From Methanobacteriaceae archaeon (GTDB lineage Archaea; Methanobacteriota; Methanobacteria; Methanobacteriales; Methanobacteriaceae), in assembly GCA_030016715.1 (NCBI GenBank), contig JASEJD010000007.1, positions 1 through 64,000 on the forward strand: a DNA stretch of 64,000 nucleotides, read 5' to 3'. Positions 28,359-37,561 of this stretch are shown here, one piece after another. Position numbers and translations under genes: made by a program. Position 1 is the stretch's first letter, and each line of letters starts with the position of its first letter. The notes beneath the pieces are model-generated. The model was not told where the DNA came from and made no database searches. It saw only the letters and a program-made list of their open reading frames with translations.

Positions 28359-30023
28359 CTGAAAAAAAATATGCAAAAAAAGTTAGCACTAATAACATTC
28401 ACACTCCTATTTGCCCTGATCACTATGGGTGCTGTGGCAGCAGAATCATCAGACGATGTAACTGCCAATAACACTCCGGATCAAGCAACCCAAAATCTTA
28501 CTAAAAACACCACTTCCAACATATCAGATCCAGAGGTATGGAGGGACGGTACTTTAATTTACTCCACTGTTATATCCATACAGGACGCTATGGATCATGC
28601 TGAAAACGGAGACATTATCAAATTAGAAGATGGCCAAACTTTTTATGAAAATCTGGTCATCGACAAGGACTTAACCTTCGAAGTTATGAACGGGGGGACA
28701 GCAACTATAGATGGTAGTGGAACTGGAAGAATAATCCATATTCTCCCTGGTGTAACAGCTTCTTTTACCAACATAATATTCCAGAACGGCAAACATTTAG
28801 AAAGTTTATACAAAAGAGAAGCTCAGTCTTTTACCAACATAATATTCCAGAACGGCCATGCTCCTGATGGATCTTTCTTATCTCCTAACGGTGAAAATGG
28901 TGGAGGTATCTTAAACGAAGGTACTCTTTACTTAATAAATTGTGTTTTAAGAAATAATCAGGCTGGAGACGGTGGATTCATTTACGGGGGTATTGGAGGT
29001 TCTGGTGGTGCAATATACAGTTCTGGGAACCTTTACTTAACTGATACTGAAGTTTATGATAACCGTGCCGGTAATGGGAGTAATGGAGTCGTTATTGCAC
29101 ACTCGGACGGTTTCAGTGGTGGCCATGGTGGAGGTATTTACAGCACTGGGCTCTTAGAAATTGAAGGCTGTAAACTCTACAATAACCGTGCTGGTAATGC
29201 TGGTGACGGAGTAATCGCTGGTGACGGTGGTACTGGAGGTTCTGGTGGAGCAATCTATTCTACAAGTTCTACAAATATAATCAACAGCCAAATCTACGAT
29301 AACTATGCCGGTAATGGTGGCGTTGGCGGAGTAAACGCAGTATTCTTTGGTGGTGACGGTGGTATCGGTGGTTCTGGTGGAGCCATTTATTCTAGTGAAA
29401 CCGGAATCCTAAACATTATGAGCAGTGAAATTTACAACAACCAAGCTGGTACCGGAGGCCGAGGAGGTTTAAATGTAGTAACTGGAGGTAACGGCGGTGC
29501 TGGTGGAAATGGGGGCGCAATATACAACAGAGGAACTGCCAACATTGAAGATTCTCAAATCTATTCCAATACTGCAGGTACTGGTGGAGCTGGAAGTTCC
29601 GGAGCAACAGGTGATATAACACACAGAGAGGGTTATACAGGACATCCTGGTGGCCAAGGTGGCCATGGTGGTGCCATATACAACAGAGGAACTCTATCAC
29701 TTACCGAAACAGACATTTACTCCAATATTGCTGGAACAGGTGGTGCTGGTGGTGCTGGTGGTGCTGGTGGAATAGCCGGTGCTGGTGGTAACGGTGGAGC
29801 AATCTACAACACTGCATCAAGTTCTCTTCTTGTCATTGAATGTTCCATAACACAAAATACTGCTGGAACCGGTGGTCACGGTGGAACTGGTGGTCAAGGA
29901 GGGGATGCTAAAAGCACAATCCCAAACAGAGGTGCAGCCTACACTGGTGGTCTCGGTGGTCTTGGTGGTCTTGGTGGTGCTGGGGAGCAATCTACTATAA
30001 TAATGGATCCACTGGATCTATAA
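28359..30023 (+). CDS. Adhesin-like surface protein, N-terminal part (frameshifted)
   Basis: A signal peptide (ALITFTLLFALITMGAVAA) precedes a parallel beta-helix region made of glycine-rich units around GGAIYS with N-x-S/T sites, typical of Methanobacterium/Methanobrevibacter adhesin-like proteins. The frame ends at 30023, but the coding sense continues in another frame: at 29981-29985 a GGTGCTGGTGGAGC motif used elsewhere in the gene lacks one T, so the gene is broken by a one-base deletion. The SD at 28345-28353 is well spaced for a CTG at 28359; the first ATG is 28371. An insertion unit lies at 28761-28856. Confidence 0.8.
   Translation: MKKNMQKKLALITFTLLFALITMGAVAAESSDDVTANNTPDQATQNLTKNTTSNISDPEVWRDGTLIYSTVISIQDAMDHAENGDIIKLEDGQTFYENLVIDKDLTFEVMNGGTATIDGSGTGRIIHILPGVTASFTNIIFQNGKHLESLYKREAQSFTNIIFQNGHAPDGSFLSPNGENGGGILNEGTLYLINCVLRNNQAGDGGFIYGGIGGSGGAIYSSGNLYLTDTEVYDNRAGNGSNGVVIAHSDGFSGGHGGGIYSTGLLEIEGCKLYNNRAGNAGDGVIAGDGGTGGSGGAIYSTSSTNIINSQIYDNYAGNGGVGGVNAVFFGGDGGIGGSGGAIYSSETGILNIMSSEIYNNQAGTGGRGGLNVVTGGNGGAGGNGGAIYNRGTANIEDSQIYSNTAGTGGAGSSGATGDITHREGYTGHPGGQGGHGGAIYNRGTLSLTETDIYSNIAGTGGAGGAGGAGGIAGAGGNGGAIYNTASSSLLVIECSITQNTAGTGGHGGTGGQGGDAKSTIPNRGAAYTGGLGGLGGLGGAGEQSTIIMDPLDL
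28761..28856 (+). repeat. Insertion unit A: 30-bp target duplication around a 36-bp insert
   Basis: A 30-bp stretch of adhesin coding sequence at 28761-28790 is repeated perfectly at 28827-28856. Between them are exactly 36 bp (28791-28826) unrelated to the repeat and to the surrounding glycine-rich coding. The total addition is 66 bp, in frame, giving the motif SFTNIIFQNG twice with KHLESLYKREAQ between. The bases outside the duplication differ on both sides, so its limits are exact. The geometry equals that of unit B at 40391-40484 within one base. See findings for the proposed Cas1-Cas2 origin. Confidence 0.85.
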
Positions 30024-30493
30024 CTGATTCAAACCTAAACCAGAATCAAGCCGGAAACGGTGGTCAAGGCGGTCAAGGCGGTGCTAGTGCAGGTTCATAC
30101 AGCAACGGCAGTGGCGGTGCTGGTGGAAATGGTGGTGTTGGTGGAAACGCTGGAGCCATATACTACAACAGCGGAAATTTAACTGTTAATACCAACAATT
30201 TTATTAATAACGCAGCTGGAAACGGCGGACTCGGAGGGCCAGGTGGTCTCCCCGGCCCTGGAACTGGAAGCGGTACCATAGGATCAGATGGTCTTAATGG
30301 TTCAAATGGAACTGTTGGAGCATTTTACGCAGCCAGTAATACATCATTACACTTCAACCGAATACTCAACAATGGACCGATCGATATAGCTGCAGCTGGC
30401 GGTGTTTCAGTACAAGCAGAGAACAACTGGTGGGGATCCAATAACAGTCCCACAAGCAGAGTATCTGCTGGAGTAAATTACAGCCCCTGGATT

Positions 30494-32146
30494 TTGCTTC
30501 AAATATCTGCCAACCCTGGAACTATACACTACCTTGACACTTCCAATATAATTGCTGATCTAACATGGAACACTTATGATGGTGTGAATCCTAATGTTCA
30601 GCCAGTTGGTGGTCACATACCTGATAAAATTCCAGTAACCTTTGCCACGGATCTTGGAAATATCGACCCTGAGGATACAGAAACTACTAGTGGAACTGCT
30701 GATTCAACTTTCACTGGTACTGAGATAGGAACAGCCACTGTTTCAGCCCAAGTAGATAACGAAGTACAAACTACTCAAGTAGAGGTTCAAAAAGCTGATA
30801 CGGATATAACTGTAGATCCTGCAACAGGGGTTTACTTAGGCAGTACGACTCTTTCTGCTACTCTTTTAGATGAGCATGGTAATCCGGTTGATGGTGTGCA
30901 GGTTGATTTCTTTGTGGATGGGGCTTGGATTGGTTCTGCTACTACTGATGGTAGTGGTTATGCTGAAGTATCTTACAATCCAATCACTGTGAATCCTGCA
31001 GATAATCCTCACACGATTCGAGTGGAGTTTGCGGGTAATGACTACTATAATCCTTCATTTGGAACAAACGAATTAAATGTTGAAAAAGCCAATACGGTGA
31101 TTAATGTTGATCCTGCTGCTGGTGTTTATCTGGGTGGTACGACTCTTTCTGCTACTCTTTTAGATGAGCATGGTAATCCGGTTGATGGTGTGCAGGTTGA
31201 TTTCTTTGTGGATGGGGCTTGGATTGGTTCTGCTACTACTGATGGTAGTGGTTATGCTGAAGTATCTTACAATCCAATCACTGTGAATCCTGCAGATAAT
31301 CCTCACACGATTCGAGTGGAGTTTGCGGGTAATGACTACTATAATCCTTCATTTGGAACAAACGAATTAAACGTAGATAAAGCAACAACTAATGTAACTG
31401 TGGATGATGTCATTGGTAACAAGGGAAAAACAGTTAATTTAAATGCCACTTTAAAGGATCAATACGGAAACCTATTAGCTGGACGAACAATTAATTTCCT
31501 GGTAAATGGAATTAATGCCGGGAGTGCCATAACTGATGTTAATGGAGTAGCCACTAAATCATACAATATCAACTTGAACGGAGGTATGTACACCATTCAA
31601 GCAGATTTTGTTGGAGATGATTACTACCAAGCATCCTGTGGCACGGGTAAATTGAAAGTTCCCCAGGCTGATCTCTACATTAAAAGCTGGGCCAGTAAGA
31701 AAAACCCGTATGTGGGAGAAACTATTACCATAACCTTTAAGTTAGGTAACCGTGGACCTGATACAGCCGAGAATGTCGTATTTACTATTAAAATACCTGA
31801 AGGTATGAAATACGTCGGTTCTAATGTGGATGTGGGCACTATTGTCTATGACCCTAAAACTAGAACTTTAACATGGACAATTGGAGATGTTCCTGTTGGA
31901 GATCCTTACCTCTATTTGAGGGTGAAGGTCTTAAAAGCAGGTAGATATGTCTTCAAACCTCAAATAACTACCGACACCTATGATCCAAACATTGACGAGA
32001 ACATTGAGATTTTAGTAATTAATGCTAAATCCAAACACCACAGTGGACATAAAGTGCCAATGCAAAAAACAGGAGTGCCAATATGGAGTTTAATTTTAGC
32101 TGTATTATTGGTATGTGCTGGTTTAATAAAGCCATTTAAAAAATAA
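30494..32146 (+). CDS. Adhesin-like surface protein, C-terminal part (frameshifted)
   Basis: This is the continuation of the gene at 28359. The same frame is in fact open from about 29986 on, carrying more glycine-rich beta-helix (GAIYYNNGS...) before 30494. Then come Ig-like domains (IDPEDTETTSGTADST, three units with DEHGNPVDGV or DQYGNLLAGR), a DUF11-type domain (ADLYIKSWASKKNPYVGET) and a C-terminal membrane anchor (WSLILAVLLVCAGLI) followed by a positive tail. Two Ig units are nearly identical in DNA. With the frameshift repaired the protein would be about 1260 aa, a cell-surface adhesin. Confidence 0.8.
   Translation: MLQISANPGTIHYLDTSNIIADLTWNTYDGVNPNVQPVGGHIPDKIPVTFATDLGNIDPEDTETTSGTADSTFTGTEIGTATVSAQVDNEVQTTQVEVQKADTDITVDPATGVYLGSTTLSATLLDEHGNPVDGVQVDFFVDGAWIGSATTDGSGYAEVSYNPITVNPADNPHTIRVEFAGNDYYNPSFGTNELNVEKANTVINVDPAAGVYLGGTTLSATLLDEHGNPVDGVQVDFFVDGAWIGSATTDGSGYAEVSYNPITVNPADNPHTIRVEFAGNDYYNPSFGTNELNVDKATTNVTVDDVIGNKGKTVNLNATLKDQYGNLLAGRTINFLVNGINAGSAITDVNGVATKSYNINLNGGMYTIQADFVGDDYYQASCGTGKLKVPQADLYIKSWASKKNPYVGETITITFKLGNRGPDTAENVVFTIKIPEGMKYVGSNVDVGTIVYDPKTRTLTWTIGDVPVGDPYLYLRVKVLKAGRYVFKPQITTDTYDPNIDENIEILVINAKSKHHSGHKVPMQKTGVPIWSLILAVLLVCAGLIKPFKK
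30843..31371 (+). repeat. Two 235-bp direct repeats encoding Ig-like domains
   Basis: 30843-31077 and 31137-31371 (offset 294 bases, or 98 codons) read the same base for base as far as I compared, while the linkers between them have diverged. Each encodes most of one Ig-like unit of the adhesin. Identity at silent sites points to recent duplication or gene conversion. Confidence 0.88.
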
Positions 32147-32180
32147 ACAACCCTTTTTTTCTTTTTTTCTTTTTTTTAAA
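32147..32180 (+). terminator. T-rich terminator after the adhesin
   Basis: The stop codon region is followed directly by three T-runs (CCCTTTTTTTCTTTTTTTCTTTTTTTT type). In archaea runs of T on the non-template strand end transcription, so this is a strong candidate terminator for the adhesin mRNA. Confidence 0.65.
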
Positions 32181-32386
32181 AATTAATCAATAATATCACT
32201 TAAATACTTATTAATATTATGTTAAATAGTAATACATATTAATTTTATTGATGCTAGTTACAATTGTTTATAATATATTTTTATAAAATAGTAATAATTT
32301 ATTTATTTAGAACTATTTTTGAATCTTTTCTTTTATTTTTTTGATTTTGAATAAATTATGGAATTTTTTAATCGACAACAATAACT

Positions 32387-32415
32387 TTATATATATTCAA
32401 TTGAACATTTATTCA
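32387..32415 (+). promoter_or_regulatory. ArsR-family promoter and operator
   Basis: TTTATATA at 32387-32394 is the TATA box. Directly after it, TTCAATTGAA (32396-32405) is palindromic, and TGAACATTTATTCA (32402-32415) has the TGAAnA/TnTTCA half-sites bound by SmtB/CadC/ArsR proteins. It ends one base before the ATG at 32417. The transcription start implied by the TATA box falls at or next to the start codon, so a bound repressor would cover it and the mRNA would be leaderless. Confidence 0.6.
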
Positions 32416-32416
32416 T

Positions 32417-32770
32417 ATGAAAAATAGTGACCTTTGTGAAATAAAGTGCATTCATGAAGATGCAGTAAAACAAGTTAAATCAGAAATGCTTCATGAAACT
32501 ACTTTCCAGAAAATATCTGAAGACTTTAAAATTTTAGGAGATAAAACAAGAATCAAGATTTTATACGCCCTATCAAAAAAAGAACTATGTGTATGTGACC
32601 TCTCATCAATAATGGGCATGACTGATTCTGCAGTATCACACCAGTTAAGGCTGCTTAGAAAAAGCAACATGGTAAAATTCAGAAAAGAAGGAAAAATGGC
32701 ATACTATTCACTGGTAGATGATCATGTAGTGCAACTAATTAAAATGGGGCAAGAACATGCCCAGGAATAA
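32417..32770 (+). CDS. ArsR/SmtB-family metal-sensing repressor (CadC-like)
   Basis: 117 aa. Winged helix with GDKTRIKILYALSKKELCVCDLSS: ELCVCDL is the alpha-3 metal site of ArsR/CadC. N-terminal cysteines (CEIKC at residues 6-10) match the alpha-N site that CadC uses for Cd, Pb or Zn. The recognition helix is TDSAVSHQLRLLRKS. The stop overlaps the start of the P-type ATPase by 14 bp, so repressor and pump form one operon. It is likely to repress its own promoter (32387-32415) and let go when metal binds. Confidence 0.9.
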   Translation: MKNSDLCEIKCIHEDAVKQVKSEMLHETTFQKISEDFKILGDKTRIKILYALSKKELCVCDLSSIMGMTDSAVSHQLRLLRKSNMVKFRKEGKMAYYSLVDDHVVQLIKMGQEHAQE

Positions 32771-34694
32771 TTTCAACCAACAATCAGTATCTTGTGGATG
32801 TTCAACATGTGAGGAAATACTGGAAGAGAAAAAACCCTCTTGGATGAGAAAACCCTTAATTATCATATGTATATCAACTCTTTTAATGGTTACAGGACTA
32901 TATCTGGACTTTTTCACTGGTGAAAAGTCACTTGCAGAAATATTATTTTTATTGGTTGTAATAGTAGCAGGATATAGCATTATAAAGAAGGGTATAAAAT
33001 CAGTTTTCAAATTGAAGTTCAACATGAACTTTTTAATGACCATTGCTGCTGCGGGAGCATTTTTGATTGGGGCTGGTGCTGAGGGTGCATCCGTATTACT
33101 CTTATTTTTTATAGCTGAATTTCTGGAAGATTATGCTGGCGAAAGGGCTCGGCAATCTATGTCTTCAATAATAAAACTGGCCCCTCAAATTGCTACTATA
33201 AAAAAAGGAAAACAAACCATCGAAGTACAAGTGAATGAGGTAAGGGTGGATGATGTGGTAGTTGTAAAACCTGGTGACAAAATCCCCTTAGATGGTGAAG
33301 TCTTAGAAGGATATTCATCTGTAAACCAGGCATATATAACGGGAGAGAGCATTCCAGTTAGAAAATCAGTAGGTAGCCAAGTATTCGCCGGAACCATAAA
33401 TGAAGAAGGATATCTTGAGATAAAAGTAACTAAGGAATCTGAAGAAACAGTAATATCTAGAATAATACAACTAGTTAAAGAATCTCAAAAAAATAAATCA
33501 CCTATCGAGGCTTTCATTGATAAATTTGCCAGCTATTACACACCTGCTGTAATAATTCTGGTTGTATTAGTGGCTGCTCTTCCCAGTTTAGTATTTGGAT
33601 TATCCTTTGATGAATGGATCTATCGGGCATTGACTTTACTGGTGGTTTCATGTCCCTGTGCACTGGCCATTTCCACTCCAGTGTCTATAGTTTCAGCAAT
33701 AACTTCAGCAACTAGAAACGGGGTTTTGATTAAGGGGGGTGAATACATTGAGGGGATGAAAAATGTTGATGTTATAGTTTTTGATAAAACAGGTACATTA
33801 ACCAAGGGCGTTTTAGAGGTAACAGACATCAAATCATTTAATAACTATAATAAGTATGATGTACTGGAAATAGCTGCATCTCTGGAATCAAAATCCAAAC
33901 ATCCCCTAGCCAAACCAATTATCCGGAAAGCTGAAGATGAAAAACTAGAACTAAAAACTGTGTCAAATTTTAGATCAATAACTGGCAAGGGTATCACCGG
34001 AATAATTGATGATCAAAGATTCTATGTAGGTAAACTAGATTTAATGAATGAATATGGAGATTTTGTTCAAAAATATTTAAATAAAATTGAAGATCAGGGC
34101 AGAACCAGCGTTCTGGTTGGAGATGAAAATGATATCATTGGTGTAATAGGTTTAATGGACACAATCAGGGAGAATTCTAGTTCTGTTTTAACAAAACTAA
34201 AGAATCAGAATATTAAAACTGTAATGTTAACTGGTGATAATAAAAAAATTGCCATGGAAGTGGGGAAAAATATTGGGATAGACAAATGTTACGCTGATCT
34301 TTTACCAGAAGATAAAGTAAAGATTATTGAAGAGTTATCTGAAGTCCAGAAACACGTGGCCATGGTTGGTGATGGGGTTAATGATGCGCCAGCGCTAGCC
34401 AGATCTAATATCGGAATTGCCATGGGTGCTGCTGGATCTGATATGGCCATAGAAACTGCTGATGTAGCTTTAATGAACGATGATCTTTCACGGTTGAATT
34501 ATCTTATCCAACTAAGCCATAAAACCATGCAGGTAATCAAACAAAATATTACCATTTCCATACTGATAAAAACTTCATTCGCAGTACTGGCTGTTTTGGG
34601 CATGGTAACACTGTGGATGGCAGTAGCTATAGGCGACATGGGTCTAAGTTTATTAGTAATCCTAAATGCACTTAGAATAGCAAATAAAGATTAA
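32757..34694 (+). CDS. P1B-type heavy-metal ATPase (Cd/Zn/Pb exporter type)
   Basis: 645 aa. Complete P-type ATPase: actuator TGESIPV, membrane metal motif SCPCALAIS, phosphorylation site DKTGTLTKG, HP motif SKHPLA and hinge GDGVNDAPALA. The CPC plus the C-terminal GDMGLSLLVILNALRI (a K/N...DxG type pattern) places it in the P1B-2 Zn/Cd/Pb group rather than copper. There is no ferredoxin-like HMA domain; the N-terminus instead has a short cysteine patch (SCGCSTCEE). Regulated with the overlapping arsR-type gene. Confidence 0.92.
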   Translation: MPRNNFNQQSVSCGCSTCEEILEEKKPSWMRKPLIIICISTLLMVTGLYLDFFTGEKSLAEILFLLVVIVAGYSIIKKGIKSVFKLKFNMNFLMTIAAAGAFLIGAGAEGASVLLLFFIAEFLEDYAGERARQSMSSIIKLAPQIATIKKGKQTIEVQVNEVRVDDVVVVKPGDKIPLDGEVLEGYSSVNQAYITGESIPVRKSVGSQVFAGTINEEGYLEIKVTKESEETVISRIIQLVKESQKNKSPIEAFIDKFASYYTPAVIILVVLVAALPSLVFGLSFDEWIYRALTLLVVSCPCALAISTPVSIVSAITSATRNGVLIKGGEYIEGMKNVDVIVFDKTGTLTKGVLEVTDIKSFNNYNKYDVLEIAASLESKSKHPLAKPIIRKAEDEKLELKTVSNFRSITGKGITGIIDDQRFYVGKLDLMNEYGDFVQKYLNKIEDQGRTSVLVGDENDIIGVIGLMDTIRENSSSVLTKLKNQNIKTVMLTGDNKKIAMEVGKNIGIDKCYADLLPEDKVKIIEELSEVQKHVAMVGDGVNDAPALARSNIGIAMGAAGSDMAIETADVALMNDDLSRLNYLIQLSHKTMQVIKQNITISILIKTSFAVLAVLGMVTLWMAVAIGDMGLSLLVILNALRIANKD

Positions 34695-34848
34695 TCTTAG
34701 TTATAGGATAAATAGATAAATCCAATAATCTACCTTGAAGAGTATAAAATGTAGAATAACTGAATAAAATAATATGAAATGATAAATGAGAAAATATATT
34801 CAACTATAAAAATTTAATCTAATAGAAAAATTTCTGAGAATGTTTTTT

Positions 34849-35421
34849 TTAGATCACTGGTATTCTATCTTCTCTATACATCTGTGTAATCTTTTCTACT
34901 CTTTCCTCTAAATTATAGGCTTTAATTAATTTGAATATAAGGCTATCTAGAAATATAAGTGCATTTATTTCAAAATGGGAGCCAAGTGGCAGTATTTTTT
35001 TATCTTCAGAGGTTTTAGATTTACCTCCAATTATAATATTCATATATATTTTTTCATCATCTACTTTTTCAGCAGATATCATCACGATTTTAACTAGGTT
35101 TCGGTTTGATATTTCAATAATATCTTTTACAATCTGTGTTTTTCCTGAACCAGAGATTACGATAAAAAGATCATCCTTTTTCATGGGTGGAGTGGCTGAT
35201 TCTCCTACCATATATGCTTTAAATCCTAATTGAACCAGACGCATGGCAAATGATTTACCTACAAATCCACTTCTACCTGCCCCATAGACAAATATATTGC
35301 CTCTTGTAACAGTTCTTTTCATGATCTTGTCGTTTAGAATGTCACATTCCTTATTAAGATCTCCAAGTTTAAGAATTTTTAGCTCATTCTCAACGGATTC
35401 TATTACTTCCTTTAAATCCAT
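34849..35421 (-). CDS. hxlB: 6-phospho-3-hexuloisomerase
   Basis: 190 aa SIS-domain protein. Motifs YGAGRSGFVGKSFAMRL (residues 45-61), GESATPP and VISGSGKTQ are those of PHI, which interconverts fructose 6-phosphate and hexulose 6-phosphate. In methanogens without a full pentose phosphate pathway this enzyme, with hexulose-phosphate synthase, supplies ribulose 5-phosphate and formaldehyde. The partner synthase is not in this window. GAGGGGATA precedes the ATG. Confidence 0.9.
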   Translation of the reverse strand: MDLKEVIESVENELKILKLGDLNKECDILNDKIMKRTVTRGNIFVYGAGRSGFVGKSFAMRLVQLGFKAYMVGESATPPMKKDDLFIVISGSGKTQIVKDIIEISNRNLVKIVMISAEKVDDEKIYMNIIIGGKSKTSEDKKILPLGSHFEINALIFLDSLIFKLIKAYNLEERVEKITQMYREDRIPVI

Positions 35422-35558
35422 TCCTATCCCCTCTAAATTACATTTTAACTCTAAAATTAATTATATTAGAGATTATAAGGGTGTTATTCAATAAAATGGT
35501 TCTAAAAATTTAAACTAACATTATGAGCCTTATTATTATTTAAATTTAAACTTCCATA

Positions 35559-36350
35559 TTATTTTCCATCAGCAGGCCCCATATCCCTCATAATGAAAAA
35601 AACCACTCTTAATATTATTACAGTTAACATCCGGGTCAGTATTCCAATTTTAGCAGGCTGGTAGTATTCCTTATCTTGGTAGAACTGATAATCTGCAGGC
35701 ATATACTTTTTAACATCAGAGGATATTTCTTGGAAAATACGGAAACTCAAATAATCTTTGAAACCAACTTTTATTTTATCAAATTTTTTATTATCAACGG
35801 ATTTTAGGGATTTACTAAATTTTTGTGCTGATTTTTCAAGAATACTATTATTTTTTTTCTTTAAATTCTGAGTCGCTGGCCATGGTGCAGTTATAATACC
35901 ACACTTATCCACTGTTTGATAGCCCCATGCCTTTATCACCATTTCCATATAGTTCATGGTTTCTTTAGCACCCACACCTCCCGTGGTTGATAATACCAGA
36001 GCCTTCTTTCCATGGTATTTTGGCCGGTGACAGAGGTAAGCTTCCCGGTCAATGAATTTTTTCAAAAGGGCTGATACAGTCATAACATACACAGGTGAGG
36101 CCAGGATTAATCCATCAGCTTCTTCCATCTTCTCTTCAATAAGTTCCAGGTCATCTTTTAATGGACAGAATTCAATACCCTTTGATATGCAAGAAAAACA
36201 ACCTCTACAATCCTCCAGATGAGAGTCTTTAAGGTATAAATATTCAAATTCATAATCACCCAGCTTTTTCATCTTTTCTTCCAGCTCTTTAACTGTCTGG
36301 TAGGTGTTCCCCTTTTTTCTGGGGCTTCCAATGATAGTTAATATATTCAT
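35559..36350 (-). CDS. Iron-sulfur flavoprotein-like NAD(P)H:FMN oxidoreductase
   Basis: 263 aa. Flavodoxin-like fold of the NADPH-dependent FMN reductase group: [15 protein letters not shown] binds the FMN phosphate, [19 protein letters not shown] continues the site. Between them CRGCFSC plus a later cysteine in EFCPL gives Cx2Cx2Cx7C, the compact cysteine motif of archaeal iron-sulfur flavoproteins (Isf). A C-terminal extension of about 60 residues carries a hydrophobic stretch ([18 protein letters not shown]), possibly membrane-associated. Electron transfer or oxygen defence is likely; the substrate is unknown. Confidence 0.8.
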   Translation of the reverse strand: MNILTIIGSPRKKGNTYQTVKELEEKMKKLGDYEFEYLYLKDSHLEDCRGCFSCISKGIEFCPLKDDLELIEEKMEEADGLILASPVYVMTVSALLKKFIDREAYLCHRPKYHGKKALVLSTTGGVGAKETMNYMEMVIKAWGYQTVDKCGIITAPWPATQNLKKKNNSILEKSAQKFSKSLKSVDNKKFDKIKVGFKDYLSFRIFQEISSDVKKYMPADYQFYQDKEYYQPAKIGILTRMLTVIILRVVFFIMRDMGPADGK

Positions 36351-36562
36351 GTTTTATCACTTTTTGAAATTCATTATCTAATTTTAATTGGAAATTTTAA
36401 AGTCATTTGAATATTACTTGAACTAATAATAATATAAAAAATCGTATTAGATGTTTATTTTTTCAAGATCGATTATGAGGTTTATCAAGCTAGTAATATT
36501 AGTTAATAATAAATAATTTTTAATAGAAAATCTACATTTCTTAGCCTTAATTTATAATTATA

Positions 36563-36898
36563 TCACCATTCTTGATTTGGAAATATTAACTGCTGGTTTA
36601 GAACAACACAGTAGAAACCATTCTGACTCATATAAAATGGGAATTTTTGCCGGTCATAGTATTGATTTTCAGCTATAAATTTATCAAATATCACCCTAAA
36701 TTCTACTTCATTAGCATCAGTCAATATGGCAATGGTTAAATCATCCCTGGAACTGATTTTATTAGATTCTTTTCTTTTTTCAGATACTTGATCAATATAA
36801 TATAGATTTAGAGTTCCGGTTTTTATTTCAGCAATTTTTTTGTCACTTTCATTTCTATCTCTTCCAAATATAGGAAAACCCCCCCTTACATTGTTAGA
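36563..36898 (-). pseudogene. Open frame without a start codon, hypothetical relic
   Basis: A frame of 111 sense codons ends with TGA at 36563 and is open back to a stop at 36899. It reads as a normal protein (for example DDLTIAILTDANEVEFRVIF and FYMSQNGFYCVVLNQQ) with ordinary codon use, but has no ATG, GTG or TTG before the middle. A run of seven G on its coding strand (36876-36882) lies where the N-terminus would be; ATG directly before it is out of frame and followed by a stop. I take it as a gene that lost its 5' end. Family not recognised. Confidence 0.5.
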
Positions 36899-37237
36899 TT
36901 ATATTTTGTTCAAACATCTTTATAAAATAAATAAATTATATTTTTTAGAATTTCGCTTATTATTATAGATCCCTTAATTTTTTTAAGAAAAAGCTTTTTT
37001 TGATATGGAACAATTTCAAACATTTTATTATTATTTTCGTAATAGGACTATAACGCAGTTAATATAATATTTGATAAAAATAAAAAATTAATCAATTAGA
37101 TTATACAAATTAAATTTCGAATTACAAGTAAAAAGTTATAATATCTTTTTTTTAATCAAAGAGAAATAAATCTACGATATAATTTAATTATCTATGAAGA
37201 TTAACAAGTGATTTTAACAATTTAGGGGGACATGAGT
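36899..37237. other. Intergenic region, 339 bases
   Basis: AT-rich sequence between two gene relics. AGGGGGA at 37224-37230 is the surviving ribosome binding site of the relic that follows. Nothing else seen. Confidence 0.45.
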
Positions 37238-37539
37238 ATGGATAAAAAAGGTTGATGAATATATAGAAAAACAAAAATCACTTCAAAAAGAGATTTGTTG
37301 AGAATTGAGGAAAATCATCTTCAAAAACTTTTCCCGATATTAATGAGAAATTTAATGGGGTTTTCCAGTTTACGATAAGGATAAATATTATATTTCAGCT
37401 AAAAGCTTGTTAATTTAGGTTTATCCATAATGTATTTGTCAGAAGAAGAATTAGCCATATTTGATGGTACGGGAAAAAATGAGGCACGTTAGATATTTTC
37501 AGAAAATGTATAGATGAAAAACTCATAATAAAACTTTAA
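37238..37539 (+). pseudogene. Relic of a DUF1801 (YdhG-like) gene
   Basis: With several frame changes the region reads like a DUF1801 protein: a VDEYIEKQKSLQKE start, then EELRKI/ FPDINEKFNG, VYDKDKYYISA, VNLGLSIM, LSEEELAIFDGTGKNEAR and a last FRKCIDEKLIIKL ending in TAA at 37539. No single frame covers more than a third of it. AGGGGGA sits 7 bases before ATG 37238. The gene has been lost by several small indels and point mutations. It is directly upstream of the acetyltransferase gene. Confidence 0.65.
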
Positions 37540-37561
37540 GGAGTTATTAAGGAGCTTTAAT

